A stretch of DNA of 7,084 bases from JAYZVT01 sp050248375 (GTDB lineage Bacteria; Pseudomonadota; Alphaproteobacteria; Rhizobiales; Methyloligellaceae). A model generated the notes under the pieces. That model was given only the letters and a program-made list of their open reading frames with translations, was not told where the DNA came from and ran no database searches. Shown one piece after another: positions 1 to 6,400 of this stretch. The DNA lies in assembly GCA_050248375.1 (NCBI GenBank), contig JBFWSL010000198.1, positions 1-7,084 of the forward strand, given 5' to 3'. How positions within the stretch are numbered: position 1 is the stretch's first letter; each line of letters starts with the position of its first letter. The position numbers and the translations under genes were made by a program.

Positions 1-84
1 GTTGGCGAGGTTGTTGGCCACCACGTCCATCTGGCGGCGGAGCGCCATCTGGTGGGAAAGCCCGATCAGCAGTGCGTTTTCCAT
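1..84 (-). CDS. flgF: FlgF, flagellar basal-body proximal rod protein (N-terminal 28 residues only)
   Basis: The minus strand opens with ATG at 84 and reads MENALLIGLSHQMALRRQMD, then VVANNLAN, to the window edge. This is the N-terminal helix of the FlgB/C/F/G rod and hook family: a short hydrophobic lead followed by the family signature around VVANNLAN. Starting with MEN and a 'L-S-xQ' core is typical of FlgF rather than FlgG, which usually starts MRSL or similar. FlgF forms part of the proximal rod in the periplasm and is exported by the flagellar type III system through this uncleaved N-terminus. The gene is cut by the window edge, not broken. It diverges from fliL. A sigma-54 promoter at 170-185 faces it, giving an expected leader of about 75 nt. 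The Shine-Dalgarno is poor, with only GAG next to the ATG. Assignment to FlgF is strong; FlgG is the alternative. Confidence 0.92.
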   Translation of the reverse strand, partial: MENALLIGLSHQMALRRQMDVVANNLAN

Positions 85-91
85 CTCGGAT

Positions 92-130
92 ACCGGTTTG
101 CCGTTGTGCTGGCCGCAACGCGCTACCGGT
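92..130 (-). promoter_or_regulatory. Two-tier stem-loop in the presumed flgF 5' leader
   Basis: The self-complementary hexamer ACCGGT occurs at 92-97 and again at 125-130, so the copies can pair. Between them CGTTG (102-106) pairs with CAACG (116-120), leaving a 9-nt loop and a symmetric 4x4 internal loop. The structure lies between the sigma-54 promoter and the flgF ATG and ends seven bases before that ATG. In the transcript it would reach into the ribosome-binding zone. A role in translation control is inference; GC-rich DNA often yields stems of this size. Confidence 0.35.
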
Positions 131-169
131 GGACGATTTTTCCCCCTCGCGGCCTTCGCCCGATGACGT

Positions 170-185
170 TGCATCAGGCGTGCCA
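170..185 (-). promoter_or_regulatory. Sigma-54 (RpoN) -24/-12 promoter driving flgF
   Basis: Read on the minus strand, 185 to 170 is TGGCACG-CCTG-ATGCA. The RpoN consensus is TGGCACG-N4-TTGCA, and only the first T of the -12 block differs. The GG and GC dinucleotides have the obligatory 10-base spacing. Transcription would start near 159 and run into flgF at 84. Sigma-54 promoters for rod and hook genes are standard in alphaproteobacteria such as Caulobacter, where FlbD activates them. Orientation, spacing and gene context all agree. No equally good sigma-54 site faces fliL. Confidence 0.78.
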
Positions 186-242
186 GAAAAATCGTGAAGC
201 AAAATCAGTGCATTGGTCCGGGGCGGCGGCGGCAGGGCGCTT

Positions 243-276
243 CCGGGGGGCAAGTTCGCCCCGGCAAAAATTGCCG
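243..276. promoter_or_regulatory. Overlapping palindromes, candidate activator/operator site upstream of the sigma-54 promoter
   Basis: CGGCAA-AAA-TTGCCG (262-276) is a perfect inverted repeat with 6-bp arms. A related, less perfect element, GGCAAGTTCGCC (249-260), precedes it, and CCGGGG (243-248) pairs with CCCCGG (259-264). The main palindrome lies about 85 bp upstream of the -24 element of the flgF promoter. That is the usual distance for an enhancer bound by an NtrC-family activator; FlbD is the flagellar one in alphaproteobacteria. The arrangement is seen in the sequence; the identity of the binding protein is inference. Confidence 0.42.
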
Positions 277-291
277 CCCGAAAGGCCGCTG

Positions 292-322
292 GCAACCTTT
301 CGTTAACCCTGTCGCCGATAAA
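292..322 (+). promoter_or_regulatory. Candidate CtrA-type promoter of the fliL operon (degenerate box plus -10)
   Basis: GCAA (292-295), then seven bases, then TTAAC (303-307) matches the right half of the CtrA consensus TTAA-N7-TTAAC fully and two of four bases of the left half. An AT-rich hexamer GATAAA lies at 317-322, 14 bases after the start of TTAAC. The better site at 3309 shows the same offset to its -10-like hexamer. In Caulobacter the fliLM operon is a CtrA-dependent class II operon, which fits. The left half is weak, so this is a candidate only. GCCGATAA at 314-321 also matches the FliA -10 octamer, but no -35 accompanies it. Confidence 0.35.
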
Positions 323-392
323 TGAAGGAAGGCCACCGGAGGGGGAATCGCATCCTGCCGCCAATCCCGGACCGGCCTGTCCGGAGCACAAG

Positions 393-914
393 ATGAGCGA
401 CGAAGCAAAGACGGAAGACACGAAAGCCGGAGAAGCCGCGGCGGAGGGCAAGCCGCGCAAGCGCATCGCCCTCAAGCTGCCGGCCAACAGCAAGAAGCTA
501 ATCCTTTACGTGATCCCCGTGCTGTTGCTGATGGGCGGAGCCGCCTACGCTTTGACGAGCATGGACCTGCTGCCGAGCTTCGGTTCGAAGCAGGCGCCGG
601 CGAGAACCGCCAAGGTCTATTACGACATGCCGGAGATGGTGGTGAACCTGAGCGCGAGCGAAAAGCGCGCCCACTATCTCAAGCTGAAGGTGGCGCTGGA
701 AGCTTCCGACCAGGTAACCATCGACTCGCTGATGCCGGTGATGCCGCGCATTCTCGACATGTTCCAGCTCTACCTGCGCGAGATGCGCAGTTCCGACCTG
801 GAGGGTTCGGCGGGCATCTACCGCCTGAAGGAGGAACTGCTGCGGCGGGTGAACCTGGAAATCCACCCCAAGCAGATCGACCGCGTCCTGTTCAAGGAAA
901 TCATCGTCCAGTAA
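393..914 (+). CDS. fliL: FliL, flagellar basal body-associated protein
   Basis: FliL is a single-pass inner-membrane protein that surrounds and stabilises the stator units of the flagellar motor. The product has 173 residues, a normal length. Residues 1-35 are a charged cytoplasmic tail. Residues 36-55 form the transmembrane helix (LILYVIPVLLLMGGAAYAL). The periplasmic domain carries the family signature MPEMVVNL (79-86), a YLKLKVALE strand (96-104) and the typical C-terminal strand ending VLFKEIIVQ. The ATG at 393 was chosen because GGAG (383-386) lies six bases upstream and because the frame upstream, back to a TTG at 213, is low-complexity without FliL similarity. fliM follows after 15 bases, the usual fliL-fliM order. 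The start codon overlaps the stop of a 24-codon open frame in an ATGA arrangement. Confidence 0.95.
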   Translation: MSDEAKTEDTKAGEAAAEGKPRKRIALKLPANSKKLILYVIPVLLLMGGAAYALTSMDLLPSFGSKQAPARTAKVYYDMPEMVVNLSASEKRAHYLKLKVALEASDQVTIDSLMPVMPRILDMFQLYLREMRSSDLEGSAGIYRLKEELLRRVNLEIHPKQIDRVLFKEIIVQ

Positions 915-929
915 GGGGCACATCGGGAA

Positions 930-2111
930 ATGGCGGACGGGAAGGACATCGATCAGGACGCCATGGCGGCGGAGTGGGGCGCCTCGCTCGACGATGACGA
1001 GGCGGACGGCGTCGACCGTGCCGGGTTCGACGAGGACGTCGCCGCGCAATGGGCGGCGATGATCGATGACGGCGACGGCGCCACCGGCGACACGGCGGGC
1101 GGCGGCGAGCGTGTCCTGAACCAGGACGAGATCGACAGTCTGCTGGGCTTCGATCTGGACGAGCGCGCGCTCAACGACACCAGCGGCATTCGCGCCATCA
1201 TCAATTCCGGCATGGTCTCCTACGAGCGCCTGCCGATGCTGGAAATCGTCTTCGACCGCCTTGTGAGGCTGTTGACGACAAGCCTGCGGAATTTCACATC
1301 CGACAACGTCGAGGTAAGCCTCGACAACATCTCCACCATGCGCTTCGGGGACTATCTGAACTCGATTCCGCTGCCGGCCATGATCGCGGTGTTCAAGGCG
1401 GTGCAGTGGGACAACTACGCGCTGCTGACCGTGGACTCGAACCTGATCTACTCGATCGTGGACGTGCTGCTGGGAGGGCGCGGAACCCGCGCCATCCGCA
1501 TCGAGGGGCGGCCTTACACGACCATCGAGACCAATCTGATGAAGCGCCTCATCGAGGTGGTGCTGGAGGATGCCGAGCAGGCCTTCGAGCCGCTGTCGCC
1601 GGTCAAGTTCGACCTGGAGCGGCTGGAGACCAACCCGCGCTTCGCCGCCATTTCGCGCCAGGCCAACGCGGCGATCCTGATCAAGCTCAGGATCGACATG
1701 GAAGACCGGGGCGGGCGGGTCGAGGTGCTGATCCCCTATGCCACGCTGGAGCCGATCCGGGATCTGCTGCTGCAGGGCTTCATGGGCGAGAAGTTCGGGC
1801 GGGACGCCATCTGGGAAAACCATCTGGCCAACGAGATCTATCACACCGAGGTGCGGCTCGAGGCGGTGCTGAACGAGATGACGCTGCCGCTTCGCCGGGT
1901 GATGAACCTCAAGGTGGGGGAGACCATCGTGCTGACGAGCGGGCCGGACGATCCGGTGACGCTCAAATGCGGGTCCATCCCGCTGACCGTTGGCACCATC
2001 GGCCGGGCGGGCGATCACGTCGCGGTCAAGGTGTCTCGGGGATTGAAGGAACCGGCGCGGGTGAAGCGGCCGGGCGGAAAAGCGGCGAACGCAGTGGCGG
2101 AGGCAGTCTGA
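930..2111 (+). CDS. fliM: FliM, flagellar motor switch protein
   Basis: FliM builds the cytoplasmic C-ring with FliG and FliN and receives CheY-P to reverse or stop rotation. The product has 393 residues, longer than enteric FliM (about 334). The extra length is an acidic N-terminal extension of about 60 residues with two similar segments, AAEWGASLDDD (13-23) and AAQWAAMIDD (38-47). The CheY-P binding motif follows at 63-74 (LNQDEIDSLLGF, compare enteric LSQAEIDALLNG). The middle domain (about 85-290) has the GGxG motif as GGRG (182-185) and the IEGRPYTTIE segment that follows it. The C-terminal SpoA/FliN-like domain spans about 305-370 (NEMTLPLRRVMNLKVGETI onward). The start at 930 has AAGGGG at 913-918; a later ATG at 963 is possible but would remove the first half of the extension. 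The stop overlaps the next start by one base. Confidence 0.96.
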   Translation: MADGKDIDQDAMAAEWGASLDDDEADGVDRAGFDEDVAAQWAAMIDDGDGATGDTAGGGERVLNQDEIDSLLGFDLDERALNDTSGIRAIINSGMVSYERLPMLEIVFDRLVRLLTTSLRNFTSDNVEVSLDNISTMRFGDYLNSIPLPAMIAVFKAVQWDNYALLTVDSNLIYSIVDVLLGGRGTRAIRIEGRPYTTIETNLMKRLIEVVLEDAEQAFEPLSPVKFDLERLETNPRFAAISRQANAAILIKLRIDMEDRGGRVEVLIPYATLEPIRDLLLQGFMGEKFGRDAIWENHLANEIYHTEVRLEAVLNEMTLPLRRVMNLKVGETIVLTSGPDDPVTLKCGSIPLTVGTIGRAGDHVAVKVSRGLKEPARVKRPGGKAANAVAEAV

Positions 2112-2554
2112 TGATCGGGATGACCATCGAAATCCTGGTGGTGTTTTTGCTCGTTATCACAATCGTTTATTGTGTGATTGTTAACAGGAAGCTGGAGGCG
2201 CTGCGCTCCGATCAGTCGGAATTGCGCGGCATCATCACCGATCTCGACACGGCTACCGGCAAGGCCGAGGCGGCCATCCGCTCCATGCGGGAGACCGCGG
2301 GCCTGACGGACTCTGCGCTCGCCGACCGGGTTGCGAGGGCGCTCGACATCGAGTCCCGGCTCTCGGAAGAGATCATCAAGGCGGAGGCGTTGCACACGAA
2401 GCTTTCCGCCATTCCCCAGAGGGTGCTGGAGGTGCCGCGTCCCGCGGCGCCGGCGGTGCCGTCACTGGCGGGCGAGTTCAAGCACAGCCAGATCGGGCTG
2501 GGACTGCTCAACGCCGACAAGCGCAGGGCCGCCCGCGACAGGGATGCCGCCTGA
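2111..2554 (+). CDS. DUF6468-type membrane-anchored flagellar-operon protein, function unknown
   Basis: The product has 147 residues. Residues 4-24 form one strongly hydrophobic helix (TIEILVVFLLVITIVYCVIV) followed by NRKLEALR. Residues 25-103 are predicted helical or coiled coil, with heptad-like hydrophobics (LRSDQSELRGIITDLDTAT onward). A Pro/Ala stretch (108-118) follows, and a conserved-looking tail with EFKHSQIGLGLLNADKRRA (122-140). I place it in the DUF6468 family, which from memory sits beside fliM in Rhodospirillales-type genomes; no function is known to me. GGAGG at 2099-2103 lies seven bases before the ATG, and that ATG shares one base with the fliM stop. Translational coupling to fliM is therefore likely. 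The membrane segment is coded with unusually AT-rich codons. A motor-associated structural or assembly role is inference from context. Confidence 0.8.
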   Translation: MIGMTIEILVVFLLVITIVYCVIVNRKLEALRSDQSELRGIITDLDTATGKAEAAIRSMRETAGLTDSALADRVARALDIESRLSEEIIKAEALHTKLSAIPQRVLEVPRPAAPAVPSLAGEFKHSQIGLGLLNADKRRAARDRDAA

Positions 2555-3276
2555 TGTGGAATCTTCGCCTGCTACCGCTGCTCGCCGTCGCGGCTGTCTG
2601 CCTCGTCGCGCTGAAGTCGATGGCGCTGCTGCTCGGCGGGGGCGGGGGTCTGACAGGCTCGCAGGTAGCCTCCGCGCAATCCACCGCGGCGCCTGCCGCG
2701 CAGGCGGCGCCGGACTCCGGCAAGGACAAGCAGGCGGCGGCGAAGCCGGGTAAGCCGGAGAAGCCGGGCCGCGAGGACGAGCCTCCCGACGGCACCGTGG
2801 TCGCCAATATGCCGGAGAGCATACCCAAGACCGAGGCCGAGCTGCTTCAGAGCCTCGCCGACCGGCGCCGGGTACTGGACAACCAGGCGCGGGAACTGGA
2901 GATGCGCGAGAACCTGCTGAAGGCGGCGGAGCAGCGCGTCGAGGCCCGGATCAACGAACTCAAGTCCATCGAGGCGCGTATCGAAGGGACCCTGAAGCAG
3001 CAGGACGAGGAGCGGGACGAGCAATTCGCCCGCCTGGTGCGCATGTATTCCTCGATGAAGCCCAAGGTGGCTGCCGAAGTGTTCAACCGGCTCGACCTCG
3101 ACGTGCTCATGGGCATCGTCTCGCGCATGAAGCCGAGGGTCATGGGACCGATCCTGGCGGCGATGGATCCCGTCATCGCGCAGCGGCTGACGATGGAGAT
3201 CGCCAACAAGGGCCAGGCGGCGGCGGAGCAGAACGCACCGGCGCTGCCGAAAATCACCGGCCAAGGCGCGAGCTGA
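2554..3276 (+). CDS. MotE-like protein (signal/anchor, coiled coil, MgtE_N-like domain)
   Basis: The product has 240 residues. Residues 5-28 form a hydrophobic signal or anchor helix, followed by a glycine run (28-32) and a possible cleavage site near VASA (38-41). Residues 42-90 are a Pro/Ala/Lys-rich linker. Residues 93-160 form a charged coiled coil (TEAELLQSLADRRRVLDNQ onward). Residues 161-219 match the small helical MgtE_N domain, with MYSSMKPKVAAEVFNRLD and the repeat-like SRMKPRVMGPILAAMDP. This is the layout of MotE, which in rhizobia is a periplasmic chaperone that stabilises the stator-linked protein MotC. No rhizobial-type MotC or MotD is seen in this window, so orthology is not proven and the symbol is left blank. 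AGGGA (2540-2544) precedes the start, and the ATG shares one base with the upstream stop. It ends the fliL operon. Confidence 0.83.
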   Translation: MWNLRLLPLLAVAAVCLVALKSMALLLGGGGGLTGSQVASAQSTAAPAAQAAPDSGKDKQAAAKPGKPEKPGREDEPPDGTVVANMPESIPKTEAELLQSLADRRRVLDNQARELEMRENLLKAAEQRVEARINELKSIEARIEGTLKQQDEERDEQFARLVRMYSSMKPKVAAEVFNRLDLDVLMGIVSRMKPRVMGPILAAMDPVIAQRLTMEIANKGQAAAEQNAPALPKITGQGAS

Positions 3277-3308
3277 CACTCCTGCCGGCGCCCGATTCCG
3301 GGCAGCGG

Positions 3309-3339
3309 TTAAGCCGCCGTTAACCTCGCTTTCAATACC
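3309..3339 (+). promoter_or_regulatory. Exact CtrA full site (TTAA-N7-TTAAC) with a -10-like hexamer, promoter of the large TPR gene
   Basis: TTAA at 3309-3312, seven bases, and TTAAC at 3320-3324 form an exact match to the CtrA consensus. They lie in the 134-base gap after the MotE-like gene and 87 bases before the TTG start of the large gene. The AT-rich AATACC (3334-3339) starts 14 bases after the start of TTAAC, the same offset as in the fliL candidate. CtrA controls motility genes in Caulobacter and Rhodospirillales. The match is direct; its use as a promoter is inference. The rest of the gap holds a small hairpin without a T-tract (3290-3303) and a leader hairpin GTCCT/AGGAC (3359-3363/3370-3374). 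Confidence 0.62.
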
Positions 3340-3397
3340 TTGGTTCTCCGGGTGGCGAGTCCTTTTTAGAGGACCGCCTGCCAGAGGCATGGGGTTC

Positions 3398-3413
3398 AGG
3401 GGACAGCAACTTG
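3398..3413 (+). promoter_or_regulatory. Ribosome binding site that sets a TTG start for the large TPR protein
   Basis: AGGGGA (3398-3403) lies seven bases before TTG at 3411. The reading frame has no ATG until after residue 115, well past the signal peptide and the first beta module. The start must therefore be a non-ATG codon, and only this TTG has a good Shine-Dalgarno. A second in-frame TTG at 3447 lacks one. The ATG at 3389 is in another frame and its purine run sits only one base away. Confidence 0.72.
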
Positions 3414-6400
3414 ACGGTTTCTCAGGCCGGCTGTCAGCGGCAGGATTTGGCGGCTACGCGCGGACGCACCCTCCGCGCGCTGGGCTGGCGCTATGCTCTG
3501 GAATACCTGGCATGGCTGGCTGTTTTCGCGGCCGCGGCGGCGCTGTTCGCGCTTGCCGTGGTGTCTCCCGCCTTCGCGCAGGTCGAGGCGCAGATCGAGG
3601 GCAGGGAACAGAACGGCTATGGCCGGATCATCCTGACCTTCGACCGCCTGCCGGCCTACCGCAACGAGTTGTCGTCGGGTGTGCTCGTCCTGAGCTTCGA
3701 GGAAGACGTCAAGGCGCCGGTGAACCAGTTGACCGAGGCCCTGCCTGCTTATATTGGCATGGCGCGGCGCGATCCGGACGGGAGGGCCATCCGCATCGCC
3801 CTTAACCGCAGCTTCCAGGTGAACCTGATGGAAGCGGGCAAGCAGCTCTACATCGACCTGCTTCCGCCGAGTTGGCGCGGGGCGCCGCCTTCGCTGCCTT
3901 CCCATGTGATCAAGGAGCTTTCCGCGCTGGCGCTGGCGGCGGAGGAGAAGGCGAAGGAAGAAGCGCGTCAGCGCGAGGCGATGAAGAACGCCAACGAACT
4001 GAAGGTGCGGCTGCTGAAGCAACCGACATTCGTTCGCCTGGTGTTCGACTGGAATACCTTCGCCACCGCCGACCTGTCGCGGTCGGGCGGCGATGTGACG
4101 CTGCGCTTCAACCAGATGGCCGATGTATCGCTCGCCCAGGTGAAGTCGGACGCGCCGCGCTACCTGCGCAAGATCGCCGCCGAGAACGGACCGCAGGGTT
4201 TGCAGGTCTCGCTGAGCGTGGACGATGACGTGGATGTCAGGGGCTTCCGCGAAGGTATGGCCTATATCCTCGATCTCACGGGTCCGGACCGCGCGAGCGA
4301 TGCCTCGGTGGCCGAACTGGACAGGAAGCTTTCCGGCGGCGCGGCGCAAGGCGATGCGGAGAAGCCGGTGCCCGACAGCGCGCGGGACAAGGTGGTGATC
4401 GCCGGAAACGGCGGCGATGGCGCGACGGCGCCGGACAAGCCTGCCGCTCCCGCGGTGAAGACCGAGGTGAAGCCATTCGATCCCAACGACCTGCCGGCTT
4501 CCGGGGAGGGCGCCGCGCAGGCTTCCGGTCCTGCGCCGGCCCAGGCCGTGCCCGAGAGCAATGCCGCGGCCAGGCCGGAGCCCAGGGCCGCCCCGGCGCC
4601 GGTTGCCGTCCAGGCGCCCCCCCAGGCCGAACAGGCGGTAGCGGAGCCTGCCGGAAACGATCCCGCCGGTGTCGTGCTGGCGGATGAAGGCGGCCCCAAT
4701 CTCAGGCTTACTTTCCCGTTCAAGGAGCAGGTGGCATCGGCGGTGTTCCTGCGCGGGGAAACGATCTGGATCGTGTTCGATTCCAGCTTCCCGATGAACG
4801 CGGATGCGCTGAACGGCATCGCGCCGGACAAGGTCGTGTCGGTGGATCACATGCGCGGGCCGGCGATGCAGTATTTCCGGCTGCGGCTCGCCAAGCCCTG
4901 GCTCGCCTATGCGGCGCAGAAGCAGAATTCCTGGGTGGTGGATATCGGCGACATGGTCACCGGTGAATCCGAGCCGCTGGCGCTGCAGCGGCGTTTGCGC
5001 GAGGACAAGCAGTCGCTCATCGCCATCAAGCTGGCCAAGCCGGGCAGGGTGCACTGGATCGCCGATCCCGCGATCGGCGACAATCTCGCCGTGGTGACCG
5101 CCCTCGCGCCCGCGCGCAGCGTGGCCAAGCCGCAGGATTTCGTGGAGTTCGCCGCGCTTCCGACGGCGCATGGCGTGGCCGTGCGCGCCAATTCCGACGA
5201 CATCGCCGTGCGGCTTCTCATTGATGAAGTCGTCATCACCCGCCGCAATGGACTGACGCTGTCGGCGGGCAATGCCGGCCAGTACTCGGCCGGGCGCAAG
5301 TCGCTCGACCCGGCGGGCCGCGCCGGCTTCCTCGACTTCGCCTCCTGGGGAGCGCCGACGCCTAAGGAATTCTCGCGCCAGGTCGGCGAGTTGCAGCGCA
5401 AGATCGCCGAGTTGCCGGCGGAGCAGCGCAACGAGCAGCGTTTCCGGCTCGCCCGGCTGTTCGCGGCGCAGATGTTCGCGCCCGAGGCGGTGGGAACGCT
5501 CGACCGAATGATGCAGCAGGATCCCGACATCACTGCCGACCCCGCATTCAATGCCCTGCTCGGGGCGGAACTGGCGCTGATGGGCCGGACCAAGGAGGCG
5601 AGGGCGACGTTCGAGACCCATGCGCTGGTGCATGATCCCGACGCGAGCCTGTGGCGGGGCTTTCTCGATGTGCAGGAGAAGGACTGGGAAACGGCGCTAC
5701 GCAGCTTTTCCGAAGGCGCCGACGCGATCACCGCATACCGGCCCGACATGCAGGCGATCTTCCGGCTCGCCGCCGCTCGCGCCGCCATCGAGGCGGGCAA
5801 GCTTACCCGCGCGGCGGACGAGATCGACGCCGTGCCCGACCGGGGACTCACGCCCGGCCTGCTGGCGGAGGCCGATCTGATCCGTGCGCGGTATCTCGAC
5901 CGCATCGGGCGTACGCAAGAGGCGCTGGATTCCTATGACCGCGTGCTGAAGACGGAACGGCAGCCCCAGGTCTCGGAGGCGGAGTGGCGCACCATCGACC
6001 TCCTGCTCCGGCTGGAGCGCATCTCGGACAAGGATGCGCTCGATCAGCTCGAGCGGCTGCAACTGGTCTGGAGGGGCGACGACAACGAACTGAACACCAT
6101 GCGCCTGCTTGCGAAGCTGAACGTGAAGCAGGGCAACTTCCGCGCGGCCTTCAACGTCATGAAGAGCGGCCTGATGGCGGATCCGGACGCCAGGCCCGTG
6201 CGCATGCTGCAGGACGACATGCGGCGGGTGTTCGAGGACATCTATCTCCACGGCAAGGGCGATACGCTGTCGCCGGTGGAAGCGCTGGCGCTGTTCTACG
6301 ACTTCCGCGAGCTCACGCCAGTGGGCCGGCTGGGCGACGAGATGATCCGCAGGCTTGCCGACCGGCTGATCCAGGTGGAATTGCTCGACCAGGCGACCGA

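Larger units (their letters stand above)
85..392. other. Divergent flgF/fliL control region, 308 bases without a convincing gene
   Basis: No protein-coding gene is supported here. Frames that stay open, including an upstream TTG extension of the fliL frame, are low-complexity and lack family similarity. Reading left to right it contains: a two-tier stem-loop in the presumed flgF leader (92-130); a minus-strand sigma-54 promoter (170-185); nested inverted repeats (243-276) with three GGCAA copies starting at 249, 263 and 291; a degenerate CtrA-type site with a -10-like hexamer (292-322); a 24-codon open frame whose stop overlaps the fliL start (322-396); and the fliL ribosome binding site GGAG at 383-386. 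Confidence 0.8.

Noticed and set aside
52..306. 84-codon plus-strand open frame near the left edge
   Set aside because: It overlaps the flgF start and the sigma-54 promoter and has no recognisable similarity or ribosome binding site.
314..321. GCCGATAA as a sigma-28 (FliA) promoter
   Set aside because: The octamer is exact, but no TAAA-type -35 lies at the right spacing; the best alternative has five of eight matches at the wrong distance. fliL is normally an early gene.
213..392. Upstream TTG extension of fliL by 60 codons
   Set aside because: The added residues are low-complexity and cover promoter-like DNA; ATG 393 has a proper ribosome binding site and gives a normal FliL length.
498..2018. 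506-codon minus-strand open frame opposite fliL and fliM
   Set aside because: It overlaps two unmistakable flagellar genes and reads as His/Arg/Val-rich filler.
3290..3303. Hairpin GCCCG-ATTC-CGGGC as an intrinsic terminator after the MotE-like gene
   Set aside because: The stem is only 5 bp and no T-run follows; a partial block or chance structure is more likely.
3389..3805. ATG at 3389 as the start of a 138-codon gene
   Set aside because: It is out of frame with the real gene, its product is low-complexity, and its purine run is one base from the ATG.
3802..3806. TTAAC as another CtrA site
   Set aside because: It is inside coding sequence, and no TTAA-like half lies seven bases upstream.
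3396..5633. 745-codon open frame on the minus strand opposite the TPR gene
   Set aside because: Arg/His/Gly-rich translation without domains; a shadow of strong GC codon bias in the opposite gene, whose plus-strand product has clear domain structure.
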